From the NCBI GenBank assembly GCA_948567375.1, contig OX419757.1, positions 34,286,001 through 34,350,000 on the forward strand: a stretch of 64,000 bases of DNA. The letters are read 5' to 3'. Below are positions 1 to 10,722 of the stretch, piece by piece (position 1 is the stretch's first letter; each line of letters opens with the position of its first letter). The notes beneath the pieces are model-generated. The model was not told where the DNA came from. It did not search any database and saw nothing but the letters and a program-made list of their open reading frames with translations. The translations under genes were made by a program, and so were the position numbers. This DNA is from Lunularia cruciata. Taxonomy: Eukaryota > Streptophyta > Marchantiopsida > Lunulariales > Lunulariaceae.

Positions 1-1605
1 AAATTTCTTCACATCAACTCAATGCTGCACTCACAAATGCACAATACTACCAACACTACAATTCCTTTCAAATATGTCAAGGCATTGCTTTAATTGCACT
101 TCACTCAAGATCAAACACATAGAATGATGATCAAGGCTACGGAATCTAACATCCAACAAGCACATTGACTTGCACTTTGAATTTCTCATAACACTCACAA
201 ACACACACACAAAGTTGATACTCGGAATTAAGCTCAAGAGACAAGCACTAAGATCAGCACTTCGCTTTATCTATTTCCAAAAATTATGAATATTGAACAA
301 CATAACACAATAAATGCCTCTTTTAAATAGTAGAGAAATTGACAATTACTATCAAAAATACAGTCTACAACAACTCTACAAACCTATAGATCCAAAATGA
401 CAATGCACCTCTTCATATCTGCCTCTTCAAATCTCAAATTTGTTCCTTGTTCAATTCAATGTCAACCTCAACTTTGGCTTCTAAACCTGATGATCTTCTT
501 ATCACTTCTCCTTCTTTGGGTTCTATCTAATTCTACTATGTCCTTCAACTATTTCTACTACTTCTTCACCCTAAACTAGAATTTCACTAATGGTTAACCT
601 CTCTATCTTGTTATCTCCCAACCCACTCTTCTCTAATGTCTCAAGTAATTGATCCAAAGACACATGCACTCCTACTTCTGCTACTCCGGACTTCTTATCT
701 TCCTTCACACTACTCCAAAGTCTCTCTAACTCTAAATTTACTAAGTCTAATCTTAGACTTACATTGTCTCTATGACAACTTGGCAAATATCACTTTTGCG
801 GTAATCAAGTAAGTAAAGTTTATTCGGCAAATATCACTTTTGCGGTAATCAGGTAAGTAAAGTTTATTCCCGTAGAGATATTGATCAGAAATGTCCAAAT
901 ACAAAGCAAAGTAACCAAATTAGTTCTTCTTGAGTTCTTCTTTAATCTCTTAGGTAACAACTACACCCAAAAGAGAGTAACAAGCACTAACTTGCAGTCT
1001 TGTCACAACAATTTGTCACACTTAATCACAACACCATCAAATCTTCCCAAAAAAATCTTGATTGTGATCATTCACTCTCTCCCAAAAATGGCACTTCATT
1101 GCAAAATGACTTTGCCTTAGAATTGTGTTCCACCCCTCCATTGAAGGCACAACTTCCTCAATCAAAATTGCTTCACATCAACACTGCGTTGCACTCACAA
1201 ATGCAAAATACTACCAACACTACAATTCTTCTCAGATCTGTCAAGGCATTGCTTCAATTGCACTTCATTGAGTATCAAACACATAGAATAAAGATCAAGG
1301 TTGTGAAATCCAATATCCAGAAAACAACTAACTTGCACTTTGAAATTCTCCAAACACTCACAAACACAAAAAAAAAATACAACATTGATACTCAAAATCA
1401 AGCTCAAGTGAAGAGCACTAAAATCTATTCTCAAGAAAATGAATATTGAACAACAAAATACTGCAAATGCCTCCTTTAAATAGGCAGAGCTCTTCAGCAA
1501 TTAATTAATTTCCTAAACTGCTTCCTAACATCTCTAACAACTTGTAGAGCCAAAATGGCAATGCACCTATTCATATCTGCCTCTTCAAATCTTCAAAACT
1601 ATTAC

Positions 1606-2104
1606 TAATCCAATCTGATATCTACTTCTTCCTTGGCTTCCAATCCCAAAGTAACTTCACATATTACTCTATCCTCGGGTTTTACAACTACTAATTCTTC
1701 TACCAATTCAAACACTTCTTCACTCTGATTTGCAATTCCCGTCATGGGTAATCTACATTCATCTTCTCCCTACAACCCACTTTTCTCTAATATCTCCATT
1801 GGCAACTCCAAAGATATTTGTACTCTTATCTCTTCTACTTCGGGTGTCTCTCTGACATCCTTCCGGAGTTTATCTATCTCTAACTTAACTAAATCTAATC
1901 TAATTGTGACATTGTCTTCCACTTCCAATAGCTTCCTATCTACACGAGCTTTGAGACTAATCAGCAAAGCATTCAAATCCTTATCCTTTGTATTCCTTCT
2001 CCTTGTCTCTTGCACCAACAATTTTAACTCGTGCAACCATATTTCTTCAATCCTTACACTAGCTTTTGTACTCAACATCGCATTCATCTTCACTAACATC
2101 TCCT
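1606..2104 (-). pseudogene. Coiled-coil LTR ORF of sLTR-a, C-terminal part
   Basis: This is the C-terminal end of the ORF interrupted by CV-1. It contains the conserved stretch LKLLVQETRRRNTKDKDLN and a following segment VEDNVTIRLDLVKLEIDKL, both found in every GL LTR here. It ends with a decayed version of the shared EEVDIGLE-stop terminus. Heptad-like leucines suggest a coiled coil. Confidence 0.75.
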
Positions 2105-2848
2105 TGTAATACTCCAAGGACAAGAGAGAAGAGAGAGAAAACATAGATTGCACACTCAAACATTCGATGCCCCAAGGGAGCACCTTCTCTTTATTATATA
2201 GACAAAGAGGATCTCCTCCAAGGAAGTTCCACCATAGGATTAGGGACACATATAGGTGACATGTCAGCAAGCTCCACCCTTGGATTACTTACTTGGATGG
2301 GTGACCTGTCTGGTCTAGGTCCTATCTGGTTGGTCAAACAAGCTTTGACCGGAGGGAATATTTTAGGGAATCTTCTTGTAGGAATCTCAAAATCACGTGA
2401 GTAAGGTATCGTTGGAAAGCTCTCAACAAGACAAAGCAGGGGGAGGGAAGGCCAGCCTTTCCTCTGATGGGAGGGGGGATCTACACATTTTCAAGGCCTA
2501 ACTCATCTATTTAGGCCTCCAAAATTGCCTTCAAAGATTTTAGGCATATTTCGGTTCCTACTCTATTAGTAGAAGTCCCCTTTTGGTGATACCTCTTTCT
2601 GATCTGTTTATTCAATCATGTGTAACATCTTTCCAGATGTTACCAAACCAATTCTCACCTTTAAATCATATGTCTAGCTATTGGTTCTAAGGTTCTCAAG
2701 TCTATTTCGGTTTCTGCCCTATTAATAGAAGTACTCTTTTGGTGATACTTCTATCTAATCTATTTTTGACCATCATGTATAACATCATTCTAGATGTTAC
2801 CAAACCAAATTTCACATCTAGATCATATGGCTAACCCTTGGTACTATA
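2105..2848 (-). repeat. CV-1 3' LTR
   Basis: 744-bp LTR, sense strand minus. It matches the LTR at 7960-8684 throughout. Each contains two tandem copies of a unit of about 156 bp in the part next to the internal region (U3); each unit has a dyad of the form AACATC-N6-GATGTT (2624-2641 and 2781-2798). A TATA-like TATATAATA lies at about 2191-2200 on the sense strand. The internal edge is followed by the purine tract at 2849-2862. Confidence 0.93.
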
Positions 2849-2862
2849 GACCTCCCTCCTTT
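2849..2862 (-). other. CV-1 polypurine tract
   Basis: On the minus strand this reads AAAGGAGGGAGGTC and lies directly against the 3' LTR. It follows the chromodomain stop codon at once. By family knowledge it is the primer site for plus-strand DNA synthesis. Confidence 0.85.
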
Positions 2863-4354
2863 TAAGACGCAACGTCCTCGTTACGCAATTGTTGCTCAAA
2901 TGCTTGCACCAACACCGGTGCATGTGCCAAATTGGCAATGGGTTCCCAGAATGCTTCAAAGAGGGGGTAACCTTTCCATTGTACTAGATATTCCACCCAC
3001 GGATGGCGAGTACCACGCATGCACTCCGCTCCACTTCATATTCCTCTGTGCCATCAATGAGTGTCGGACAAGGTTGAATGTCTTGTGTGGAAGGACCTTG
3101 GGCTGATCGGGGAGCATATCTGCGTAGTATGGAGACATGGAACACTAGATGGATCTTCATGTGTGGTGGTAGCTCAAGGTGATAGGCCATAGTGCCGATG
3201 CGACGAAGAATCGAGAAAGGCCCAATAAAACGAGGTCTGAGCTTACGAGATCCAACTAATGTGAGGTTGGTTGTCGATAGCCACACTTGATCCCCAACAT
3301 TGAACTCCATGTGCCTACGGTGTGCATCAGCATACTGCTTTTGTCGATTTTGTGCAATCTGTAACATGTGCTTGGCGCTCTCCACACCTTGTTGGATTCT
3401 AGAAACAAATGTGTTGACTGCATCAACCTTGGTAGTCATTGGACGGATCTTCATCAAGCTAGAAGGTGTGAAGGAATGCTCACCATACATGAGGAAGAAC
3501 GGAGTGACCTGGGTGGAGGCATTCACTGAATTGTTGTAAGCAAATTCCACCAACGGTAGTAGGGTGTCCCACCTCTCTTGCTCTTCTAAGGTAAAGCCGC
3601 GTAACATGTCTTCAATCATGTGATTAGCCCGCTCTGTTTGGCCATCTGTTTGTGGGTGGTAAGCTGTAGACATGGCCAACTTGGTTTTGAAGAAACCAAA
3701 GAGTGTTCGCCAAAACAAATTGGTGAATTGGGTGCCTCTATCGGTGATGAGTACTCTAGACAAGCCATGGTGAGCAAAGACTACATCTAAGTATAGTTGA
3801 GCTAGTTTTGGAGCGGTCACCTCCTTGGTGGTAGGGCGTACATGAATCATTTTGCTGAGCCAGTCCACAATGGAGTCAAACCCTGAGGTGGTCTTGGGTA
3901 ATTCACAGACTAGATCCATACTCACTTGTTCCCAATGTTGGGTAGGAGTGGAGAGAGGTTGAAGGAGCACTGTAGGAGCTTGATTAGAAGGTTTGTTATG
4001 TTGAAAAAGTAGGCAGCTACACACATAGTCCATCACATTGTTGCTCATCTTGGGCCAATAGTAATGGCGCTTGACTGCATCCAAGGTCTTGTCTACTCCG
4101 ACATGAGCTGCAATGGCCAAATCATGACATTCCGCTAGAATGGTGGTGTGTAATTCTGGGACATTTGGGATCCATAATTTGCCATCCCAAAAGGTGAGTC
4201 CTTGGGTGCTGGTGACACTTTTGGATGATTGCGCTTCTACAATTTGTGGATCAGTTTTTGTAGCAGGTAGAATCTTCTTGCCATAATTCAGGGTTAATCT
4301 TAACCTCTTCCACCAAGTTATTGGCCATTGGCATGTGGGTGAATGCATCTGCAA
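2862..4354 (-). pseudogene. CV-1 integrase with frameshifted chromodomain
   Basis: The open stretch 2984-4354 (456 codons) holds a Ty3/gypsy integrase. In order it shows the H-H zinc-binding arm (CHDLAIAAHVG), where the last cysteine of the usual CLLCQ is phenylalanine (CLLFQ); the catalytic core with SMDLV, ITDRGTQF and the Glu of DGQTERAN; and a GPF/Y module (RPRFIGPFSIL). A chromodomain starts in frame (EEYEVER), then a frameshift moves its rest to another frame (VEYLVQWKGYPL...FWEP), ending at the stop at 2862-2864. Chromodomains of this class are thought to guide integration to heterochromatin. The lost zinc ligand and the frameshift mark it as inactive. Confidence 0.9.
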
Positions 4355-5942
4355 GTTGCTTCTTACCTTCCACGTAAGTGATTGTCATGTTGAAGCATTG
4401 TCGCCACTCTGCCCACCAAATTTGGCGACGAGATAGATCCTTCTGCGTCTCAAGGTAGACTAGAGGTTTGTGGTCTGTCTCTACTACAAATGCCTTCTCG
4501 CCCAAGTAGTGCTTCCAATGCTTGGTTGCTAGAACGATGGCCAGCTCTTCTCATTCTGTGGTTTGGTAGTTGCGCTCTGCCGGTAACAACTTTCGAGAGA
4601 AATATGCAATTGGATGCCATCCGTCATGCCACTCTTTTTGTAGGACTACTCCTATTGCTATGCCTGATGCATCTATAGCCAACTTGATTGGATGTTTTGG
4701 GTCATACCACTTCAAGATTGGTGCATGTAGCAAGGCGGCCTTCAATTCTTGAAAGGCCAACTCTTGTGCGGTTCCCCATGTCCACTTCTTCTCCTTGCCA
4801 AGTAGTGCCATTAAAGGTTGTGCAACCTTGGAGAAGTCCTTGACAAATCTACGATAGAATCCCGTCAACCCCAAGAAGCTCTTAAGTTGAGTCTGATCTT
4901 CTAGGGCACTCCATTTTTGAATGACCTCTATTTTATCTGTCAATACTTGAATGCCCTTTGCACTTACTCTATGCCCTAAGTAGTCTACTTCAGACTTGCC
5001 AAACTCACACTTTGAGATTTTGGCATACAACTGATTCTGTCTTAGAATTTGGAGGACCTCTCGTAGATGTTGTTTGTGTTCTGTCATTGTGCTACTATAT
5101 ACTAAGATATCATCCAAGAAGACGATAACAGACTTATCCAAGTATGGACAAAATATGTCATTCATTAGGCTCATGAAAGTGGCAGGCGCATTAGTGAGGC
5201 CAAAAGGCATCACAAGATACTCAAAGTGGCCATACCTAGTTTGAAAGGCAGTTTTGTACACATCCTCCTCTGCAATTTGGATTTGATTGTAACCGCTCCA
5301 CAAGTCCAATTTGGTGAAGTATCTTGCTCCATGGAGTTGATCAAACAGGTCATTCATGCGAGGTAAGGGGTATTTGTTCTTCACTGTTTGCTGATTGAGA
5401 CCCCGATAGTCAATGCACATGCGCATTGTACCATCCTTCTTCTTCACAAACAAGACATAGGCCCCATATGGTGATATGCTAGGTTGGATGAACCCTTTCT
5501 GTAGCATCTCCTCAATTTGAGTCTTACACTCCTCCAACTCATGAGGTGATAGGCAATATGGGGCCTTACAAGGAGGTGTCTTCCCCGGGAGTGTCTCTAT
5601 TTTGTGATCTACTTGCCTTTTAGGTGGTAATCCTGAGGGTAGATCACAGGGAAAGACATCCTGAAACTCATCCACCACATCCTTCAATTTCGTAGGAATT
5701 TGTCCAACGAGTTGTGCACTCTGGACTTCTCTTATTAGACCCATAAAACATCTATCGGTCTTACAGACAGTTGTCGTCCCTACAACATATAGAGGCAGTT
5801 TCTGCCTGTGTGATTTTTCTTTAACCCCAATGATTGACCATTGGTGGGTTCTCACTACTTTCTTCCTCCAATCCACCATTGGGTTGTACTGGTCCATCCA
5901 TGGCATGCCTAAAATTGCATCATAACGGGCTAATTGTATCAC
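4251..5942 (-). pseudogene. CV-1 reverse transcriptase and RNase H
   Basis: The open stretch 4551-5942 (463 codons) starts in the protease tail ([10 protein letters not shown], residues 7-16). It contains the RT palm with DYRGLNQQ (about 178-185), [12 protein letters not shown] (about 245-256) and the catalytic FLDD (275-278), then thumb and connection, and the start of RNase H (IDASG, about 423-427). RNase H continues in another frame at 4251-4505 (VVETDHKPLVYLE), so a frameshift or stop near 4550 breaks it. This polyprotein part copies the element RNA into DNA. The motif set fits chromoviruses rather than Athila/Tat. Confidence 0.93.
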
Positions 5943-6260
5943 TCGTCACTCAATTGCTTCCTGATATTCTCCTACAAAGAGGGTTACCCGTCTAGGTAAT
6001 GATTCAATCCTCTCTGTTTGCCCATTTGGTGACTCTACTTCTTCACTTCCATCTCTCTCTAGATCCATTCCCAATCTTATTGCAACATAGCAAGACAAGA
6101 AATTCTATGTTGCTCTCGGATCTATTAATACTCTCACTTGATTACCTACTAGGATTCCATTCACGACAATCAATTGTGAGGTTGCCTTTCGGGATCTTTG
6201 CACATTATTCTTCTTCCTTCCCTCGCTTCTCTGCTTCCTTATTGAGCCAGTAAGGCCGCA
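5943..6260 (-). pseudogene. CV-1 aspartic protease remnant
   Basis: Translated on the minus strand this stretch shows the retroviral-type protease flap and active-site area, VRVLIDPRAT followed by a stop where chromoviruses have LIDxGATHNFIS. The catalytic Asp is present but the following Ser/Thr-Gly is changed. It joins the RT stretch through YDAILGMPW. Frames are interrupted, so it is a decayed copy of the enzyme that cuts the Gag-Pol polyprotein. Confidence 0.7.
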
Positions 6261-7374
6261 AGGTACATTTACTAGCAATCTTTGTTTTCCAAAGTGGTTT
6301 CCACCTCTTCTTCTTCAATGTGCCTCTCCATGTTGTTCAAAGATCACCTATACGAAGGCCGAGGGCCTCTAGGGAAACGAGTGTGACAATTGGTAGATAT
6401 GTGCCCAATACGGCCACAATTGTAACAACAGCGTTGTTCTCCTCAAGTCCTTTTTCCTCGTGGGACTCCATCTCTTCGTTCTTCTACCCGTCCCCGCTCC
6501 CCTTGAAGCGGCCGTGCTCCTTGATCCTGAAATTGAAGGTTGCCCAATTCCATCGGTATTGGTCTACCCATGTGTGGCATTTCTGCCCGATAATGTTGAG
6601 GTGGAACTACTCCTTCACCTCCACCTAATGCTCTTGCTATTCTCTGCGCACAAGCAATGGCTTCAAATACCGTGCGAGTTTTTGCACCATGACTTCTTGG
6701 CGAATCCGCTCTTTCAACCCTTGTTTGAAATTTTTGAGAGCCTTTGTTGGACTCATGTCGGTAATTGCAACTTGTAGATCCTGAAATGCCTCCACATACT
6801 CTTGTACGCTATTCTTCTGTCTCAATCCCCATAGTCGGGTTCAAGCCATCTGCACAGAATCCACCAATTGGAAATTCTTCAGCAGTCCTTCTTGCATTGC
6901 TGTCCATGTGACCTCCCTTCTCTCGGCCAGCATGGATTGTTCCCAAGCATCATACCATGTGAGAGCTTTATCGGTCAAGTACCCACATGCAAACACGCTT
7001 GCAACATGCTCTGTGATCTCTGTTGAGAACAATCGGAAATATCAATTCATTCTCAAGATCCAATTTTCCACTACTCCCATCGTACGCTGCCTCTTGTAAG
7101 GCTCGATGTTGCAGGTCTTCTTCATCCGGAGTAGCAATGTGGCTTCATCATTGATAGGGTTCGTAGGCACGAGTGCCTCTCCAAGTAGTTCAGTCGTAGG
7201 TATTGGGTTTTGAGACGGCTCTTCTCCTTGCATGGCTTGATTGTTCCTGAGGATCTGCACTTGACTTTGTAATGTCTCCATGGTCATCTTAATCTCTCGA
7301 AATTCATTCAGCATCCCTTGCATTCCTTGCACCAGCTCTTGCAATTGTGGATCCATGGTTCTTGCAACACCCAA
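6261..7374 (-). pseudogene. CV-1 gag with CCHC zinc knuckle
   Basis: Gag begins at the methionine at 7374 (MGVARTMDPQLQELVQ), with a short coiled-coil start, followed by pieces 6841-7032 and 6637-6825 that are one capsid domain split by stops or frameshifts (ALTWYDAWEQ, VQEYVEAFQDL, LKNFKQGLKERIRQ). A perfect C-x2-C-x4-H-x4-C knuckle (CYNCGRIGHISTNC) is coded at 6383-6427. Gag forms the virus-like particle and the knuckle binds element RNA. Broken frames make it non-functional. Confidence 0.88.
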
Positions 7375-7389
7375 TTGCTAACGTCTACT

Positions 7390-7593
7390 TCAATACAGAG
7401 TCAATATAATCACTCTAGAAGGTGCACAAACTATCGGAACTACCATTGGGACCTCAGAAGCTATCACTCGTTGATAATACTCCTCACCAAAATTCCTAAC
7501 CACAAAATCTCTAAACATCACTTTTGGCCTCACTACATAATGGATTTCTACTTGAGTGTTGAAAGGGAGAGGATTTGGGACATTCATATCCAT
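7390..7593 (-). CDS. CV-1 leader ORF 2 (unknown function)
   Basis: A 67-codon ORF between the primer site and gag. It is not a known retrotransposon domain. Its middle (VEIHYVVRPKV...FVVRNFGEEYYQRVIAS) resembles the neighbouring ORF at 7598-7819 (IKVMYIQREQM...LVYHFGAEFMDRVMNS), which suggests an internal duplication. A degenerate copy stands in the same place in CV-2 (about 63440-63660). It could be a real leader ORF or the damaged N-terminal part of a longer gag. Confidence 0.45.
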   Translation of the reverse strand: MDMNVPNPLPFNTQVEIHYVVRPKVMFRDFVVRNFGEEYYQRVIASEVPMVVPIVCAPSRVIILTLY

Positions 7594-7597
7594 ATTA

Positions 7598-7819
7598 TCA
7601 TAATATAATGTAGATCGTCAAATCCCACTCTCTGTCATATATCACCACAGGTAGAATCACCGGGTTTGGTGAGTTCATCACTCTGTCCATGAATTCCGCA
7701 CCAAAGTGATAAACTAGCAATACTCTCATTTGCTCACGCTGGATGTACATAACCTTGATGTGGAATGGGTTTGAAAATAGAAAGTTAGGTGCGGGAAATT
7801 GTCCTCCCGGTGCATCCAT
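7598..7819 (-). CDS. CV-1 leader ORF 1 (unknown function)
   Basis: A 73-codon ORF starting MDAPGGQF, just inside the 5' LTR and ending a few bases before leader ORF 2. CV-2 keeps the same ORF at 63674-63877 (MEAPRGQF...), so coding similarity persists in two copies. It has no zinc, protease or membrane motif that I recognise. The shared pattern with leader ORF 2 (hydrophobic strand, HFG-E/K-(F/Y), RVM-S-P) suggests a small repeated fold. Function unknown. Confidence 0.5.
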   Translation of the reverse strand: MDAPGGQFPAPNFLFSNPFHIKVMYIQREQMRVLLVYHFGAEFMDRVMNSPNPVILPVVIYDREWDLTIYIIL

Positions 7820-7942
7820 CCCATCCGCTCTGTAAAGTCCTTCCTAATTCTAGCGATTACTCTATGTTCTCCACCTCAAATTACTCAGTTTCAGTAGTTT
7901 GTGTTATTCCAAGAGGGGTGATCCACTCTCTTGGACTAGAAC

Positions 7943-7958
7943 ACTCGATCTGATACCA
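7943..7958 (-). other. CV-1 primer binding site (initiator-Met tRNA type)
   Basis: On the minus strand the sequence TGGTATCAGATCGAGT starts one base after the 5' LTR. It matches the standard TGGTATCAGAGC site complementary to the 3' end of plant initiator-Met tRNA, except near the end. It fixes the orientation of CV-1. Confidence 0.9.
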
Positions 7959-7959
7959 T

Positions 7960-8684
7960 TGTAATACTCCGAGGACAAGAGAAGAGAGAAAACACAGATT
8001 GCACACTCAAACATTTGATGCCCCAAGGGAGCACTTTCTCTTTATTATATAGACAAAGAGGATCTCCTCCAAGGAAGCTCCACCATAGGATTAAGGACAT
8101 AGATAGGTGACATGTCAGCAAGCTCCACCCTTGGATTACTTACTTGGATGGGTGACCTGTCTGGTTGGTCAAACAAGCTTTGACCGGAGAGAATCTTTTA
8201 GGGAATCTTCTTGTAGGAATCTCAGAATCACTTGAGTAAGGTACCGTTGGAAAGCTCTCGATGAGACAAAGCAAGGGGGGAGAGAAGGCCAACCTTTCCT
8301 CTAATGGGAGGGGGGATCTGAAAATTTTCAAGGCCTAATTCATCCGTTTAGGCCTCCAAAATTGCCTTCAAAGATTTTAGGCATATTTCGGTTCCTACTC
8401 TATTAGTAGAAGTCCTCTTTTGGTGATACCTCTTTCTGATCTGTTTAGTCCATCATGTGTAACATCTTTCCAGATGTTACTAAACCAATTCTCACCTTTA
8501 AATCATATATCTAGCTATTGGTTCTAAGGTTCTCAAGTCTATTTTGGTTTCTGCCCTATTAGTAGAAGTACTCTTTTGGTGATACTTCTATCTGATCTAT
8601 TTTGACCATCATGTATAACATCATTCTAGATGTTACCAAACCAAATTTCATATCTAGATCATTTGGCTAACCCTTGGTATTACA
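7960..8684 (-). repeat. CV-1 5' LTR
   Basis: 725-bp LTR, counterpart of 2105-2848, with the same two U3 units and dyads (8461-8478 and 8617-8634) and the TATA-like box at about 8041-8050. It is flanked outside by the duplication CTCCT (8685-8689). Confidence 0.93.
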
Positions 8685-8822
8685 CTCCTTCAATGGCTCA
8701 AGCCTCATCCTTCTCTCACATTCCCAATCTGCATGCTAGTCTTCCCGATACATTGCTAGCTCCTCCCCAAATTTGGCCTTCATTGTCTCCTTCTCCTTCT
8801 CTTTCTGCACTACCTTCTCTTC

Positions 8823-10717
8823 TGTGACAACGCGACAAATATCACTTTTGCGGTAATCGGGTAAGTAAAGTTTGTTCTCGCAGAGATACGAGTCAGAAAT
8901 TTCCAAATACAAAGTAAAGTAACAATTTAGTTCTTCTTGGTTGCATCTTTAATATCTCAGGTAGAAACCACACCTAGACGAGAGTAACAAGCATTGATTT
9001 GAAGTCTTGTCACAAATTCACACTCCTTAATCACAACTCCATAAATTCTTTCCAAACAATCTTGATTGTGATGATTTAGGCTCTCCCAAAAATGGCACTT
9101 CACTGCAAAACGACTCCGCCTCAGAATTGTGTTCCAACCCTCCATTGAAGGCACAACTTCCTCGATCAAAATTGCTTCATATCAACCCCGCACTGCACTC
9201 ACAAATGCAAAATACTACCAACACTACAATTCTTCTCAGATCTGTCAAGGCATTGCTCCGATTGCACTTCACTCAAGATCAAACACATAGAATGAAGATC
9301 AAGGCTGCGGAATACAACATCCAACAAGCACATTGACTTGCATTTCAAATATCTCCAAACACTCACAAACACAATTGCAAAGCTGATACTCGGAATCAAA
9401 CTCAAGCGACGAGCACTGCTTCACATCACTTTGCTTTATCTATTCTCAAAATTATGAGCACTGAACAACATAAGACTACGAATGCCACTCTTAAATAGTG
9501 AAGCAATTGACAATTATCTTCCTAATGCACCTCTTCCTAACAACTCTACAAACCTGCATATCCGAAATGACAATGCACCTCTTCATATCTGCCTATACAA
9601 ATCTCAAAACTGTTACTAATCCGATCCGATGTCTACTTCGTCATCGGCTTTCAAACCCGAAGTAAATTTACTTCCTACTACCATGTCTTTGGGTTTCACA
9701 ACTCCTAATTCTTCCACTAATTCTTCCACTTCTCCTTCATGATATGCAATTCTTATCATAATTAAGCCTTCTAAATCTCTATGTCCCAACCCACTCTTCT
9801 CTAAAGTGTCAAATGTCAAATCCAAAGACACCTGCACTCCTATCTCTCTTACTTCGGGTCTAACTATTATCAATTCCTTTACTAATTCTACTGTGTCATC
9901 ATCAAAAATTGTAATTGAAAGCATGAATACACTACATACACATTCAATTTGTAACCCACTTTCCCCAATCACTCATGTAACTGACCCAAAGACACTTACT
10001 GTCTGATCCTGCACTTTGGGTTTATTCATTACTGCTACTTCTCCTCTAATTCTATCTTATCTTCAATCAGAACTGAAATTGAAGTCATGGGTATCTTAAA
10101 TATCTTCTTTCCCTACTCTAACTTCCTCTAATGCTTCCCGCAAGATTCCTGAAGTCACCTTCACTGCACCCCAAGTCGACTTCCTCGGGATCATATTTTT
10201 CTTGAGGTAAAGTCTTTAGACCCAAAGTCATGTAAACCCGAAGTCTGAAGTACGAAGTCCAAAATCACATTGACCCGAAGACACCAAACTACTCTTCATA
10301 TCTACTCCCAAAACTTCAAATGCTTGTAACTTCTTTTACAGACCTCCAAACTTTGCGATTTTGGTAGCAGTGAAAAGCCTTGAACGAGACGCTTTGAACA
10401 ATATATAGCACACTTGATTTGGACTTGTGGACATTGAGATATGGCCCCCGCAAGAATCATAACCTGCAACTTCTATTTCTCCTTCGGGTTTGCCCTCCTT
10501 CAACGTCTGATCCGAGTTTTTTTACTCCTTTGACACGAAGTAAACTTCTTGGGTCTGATCCAATCCGAGTCCTTCTTCCTCTAACACAAAGTTTACTTCC
10601 TTGGGTATGATCAAAACACAAGTTTGCACTCATTTCTTCTCCATTTGGTTTCAATATGGTTTCAACAAGGCACTTTTTCTTCAAAACTCGTCCAAAATAA
10701 AAAATGTGTGTACCACA
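8823..10717 (-). mobile_element. Short solo GL LTR (sLTR-b)
   Basis: A 1.9-kb GL LTR inserted in sLTR-a. Ends are TGTGACAAC (8823) and GTACCACA (10717), flanked by a perfect 5-bp duplication TCTTC (8818-8822, 10718-10722). Rejoining the flanks restores the coiled-coil ORF of sLTR-a. About half of the consensus is missing, mainly the N-terminal part of the ORF; a C-terminal remnant is open at 9616-9972. Because it is a GL LTR inside a GL LTR inside a GL LTR, it records repeated activity of the family. Confidence 0.88.
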
Positions 10718-10722
10718 TCTTC

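Larger units (their letters stand above)
2105..8684 (-). mobile_element. CV-1: complete chromovirus (Ty3/gypsy), minus strand
   Basis: A complete LTR retrotransposon of 6.58 kb: 5' LTR at 7960-8684, initiator-Met-type primer site beside it, leader ORFs, gag, protease, RT, RNase H, integrase, chromodomain, purine tract and 3' LTR at 2105-2848. LTR ends are TGTAATA...TATTACA. The target duplication CTCCT is perfect (2100-2104 and 8685-8689), and joining the flanks restores the coiled-coil ORF of sLTR-a as seen in the copy near 56055. All reading frames are broken, so it is inactive. Confidence 0.95.
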
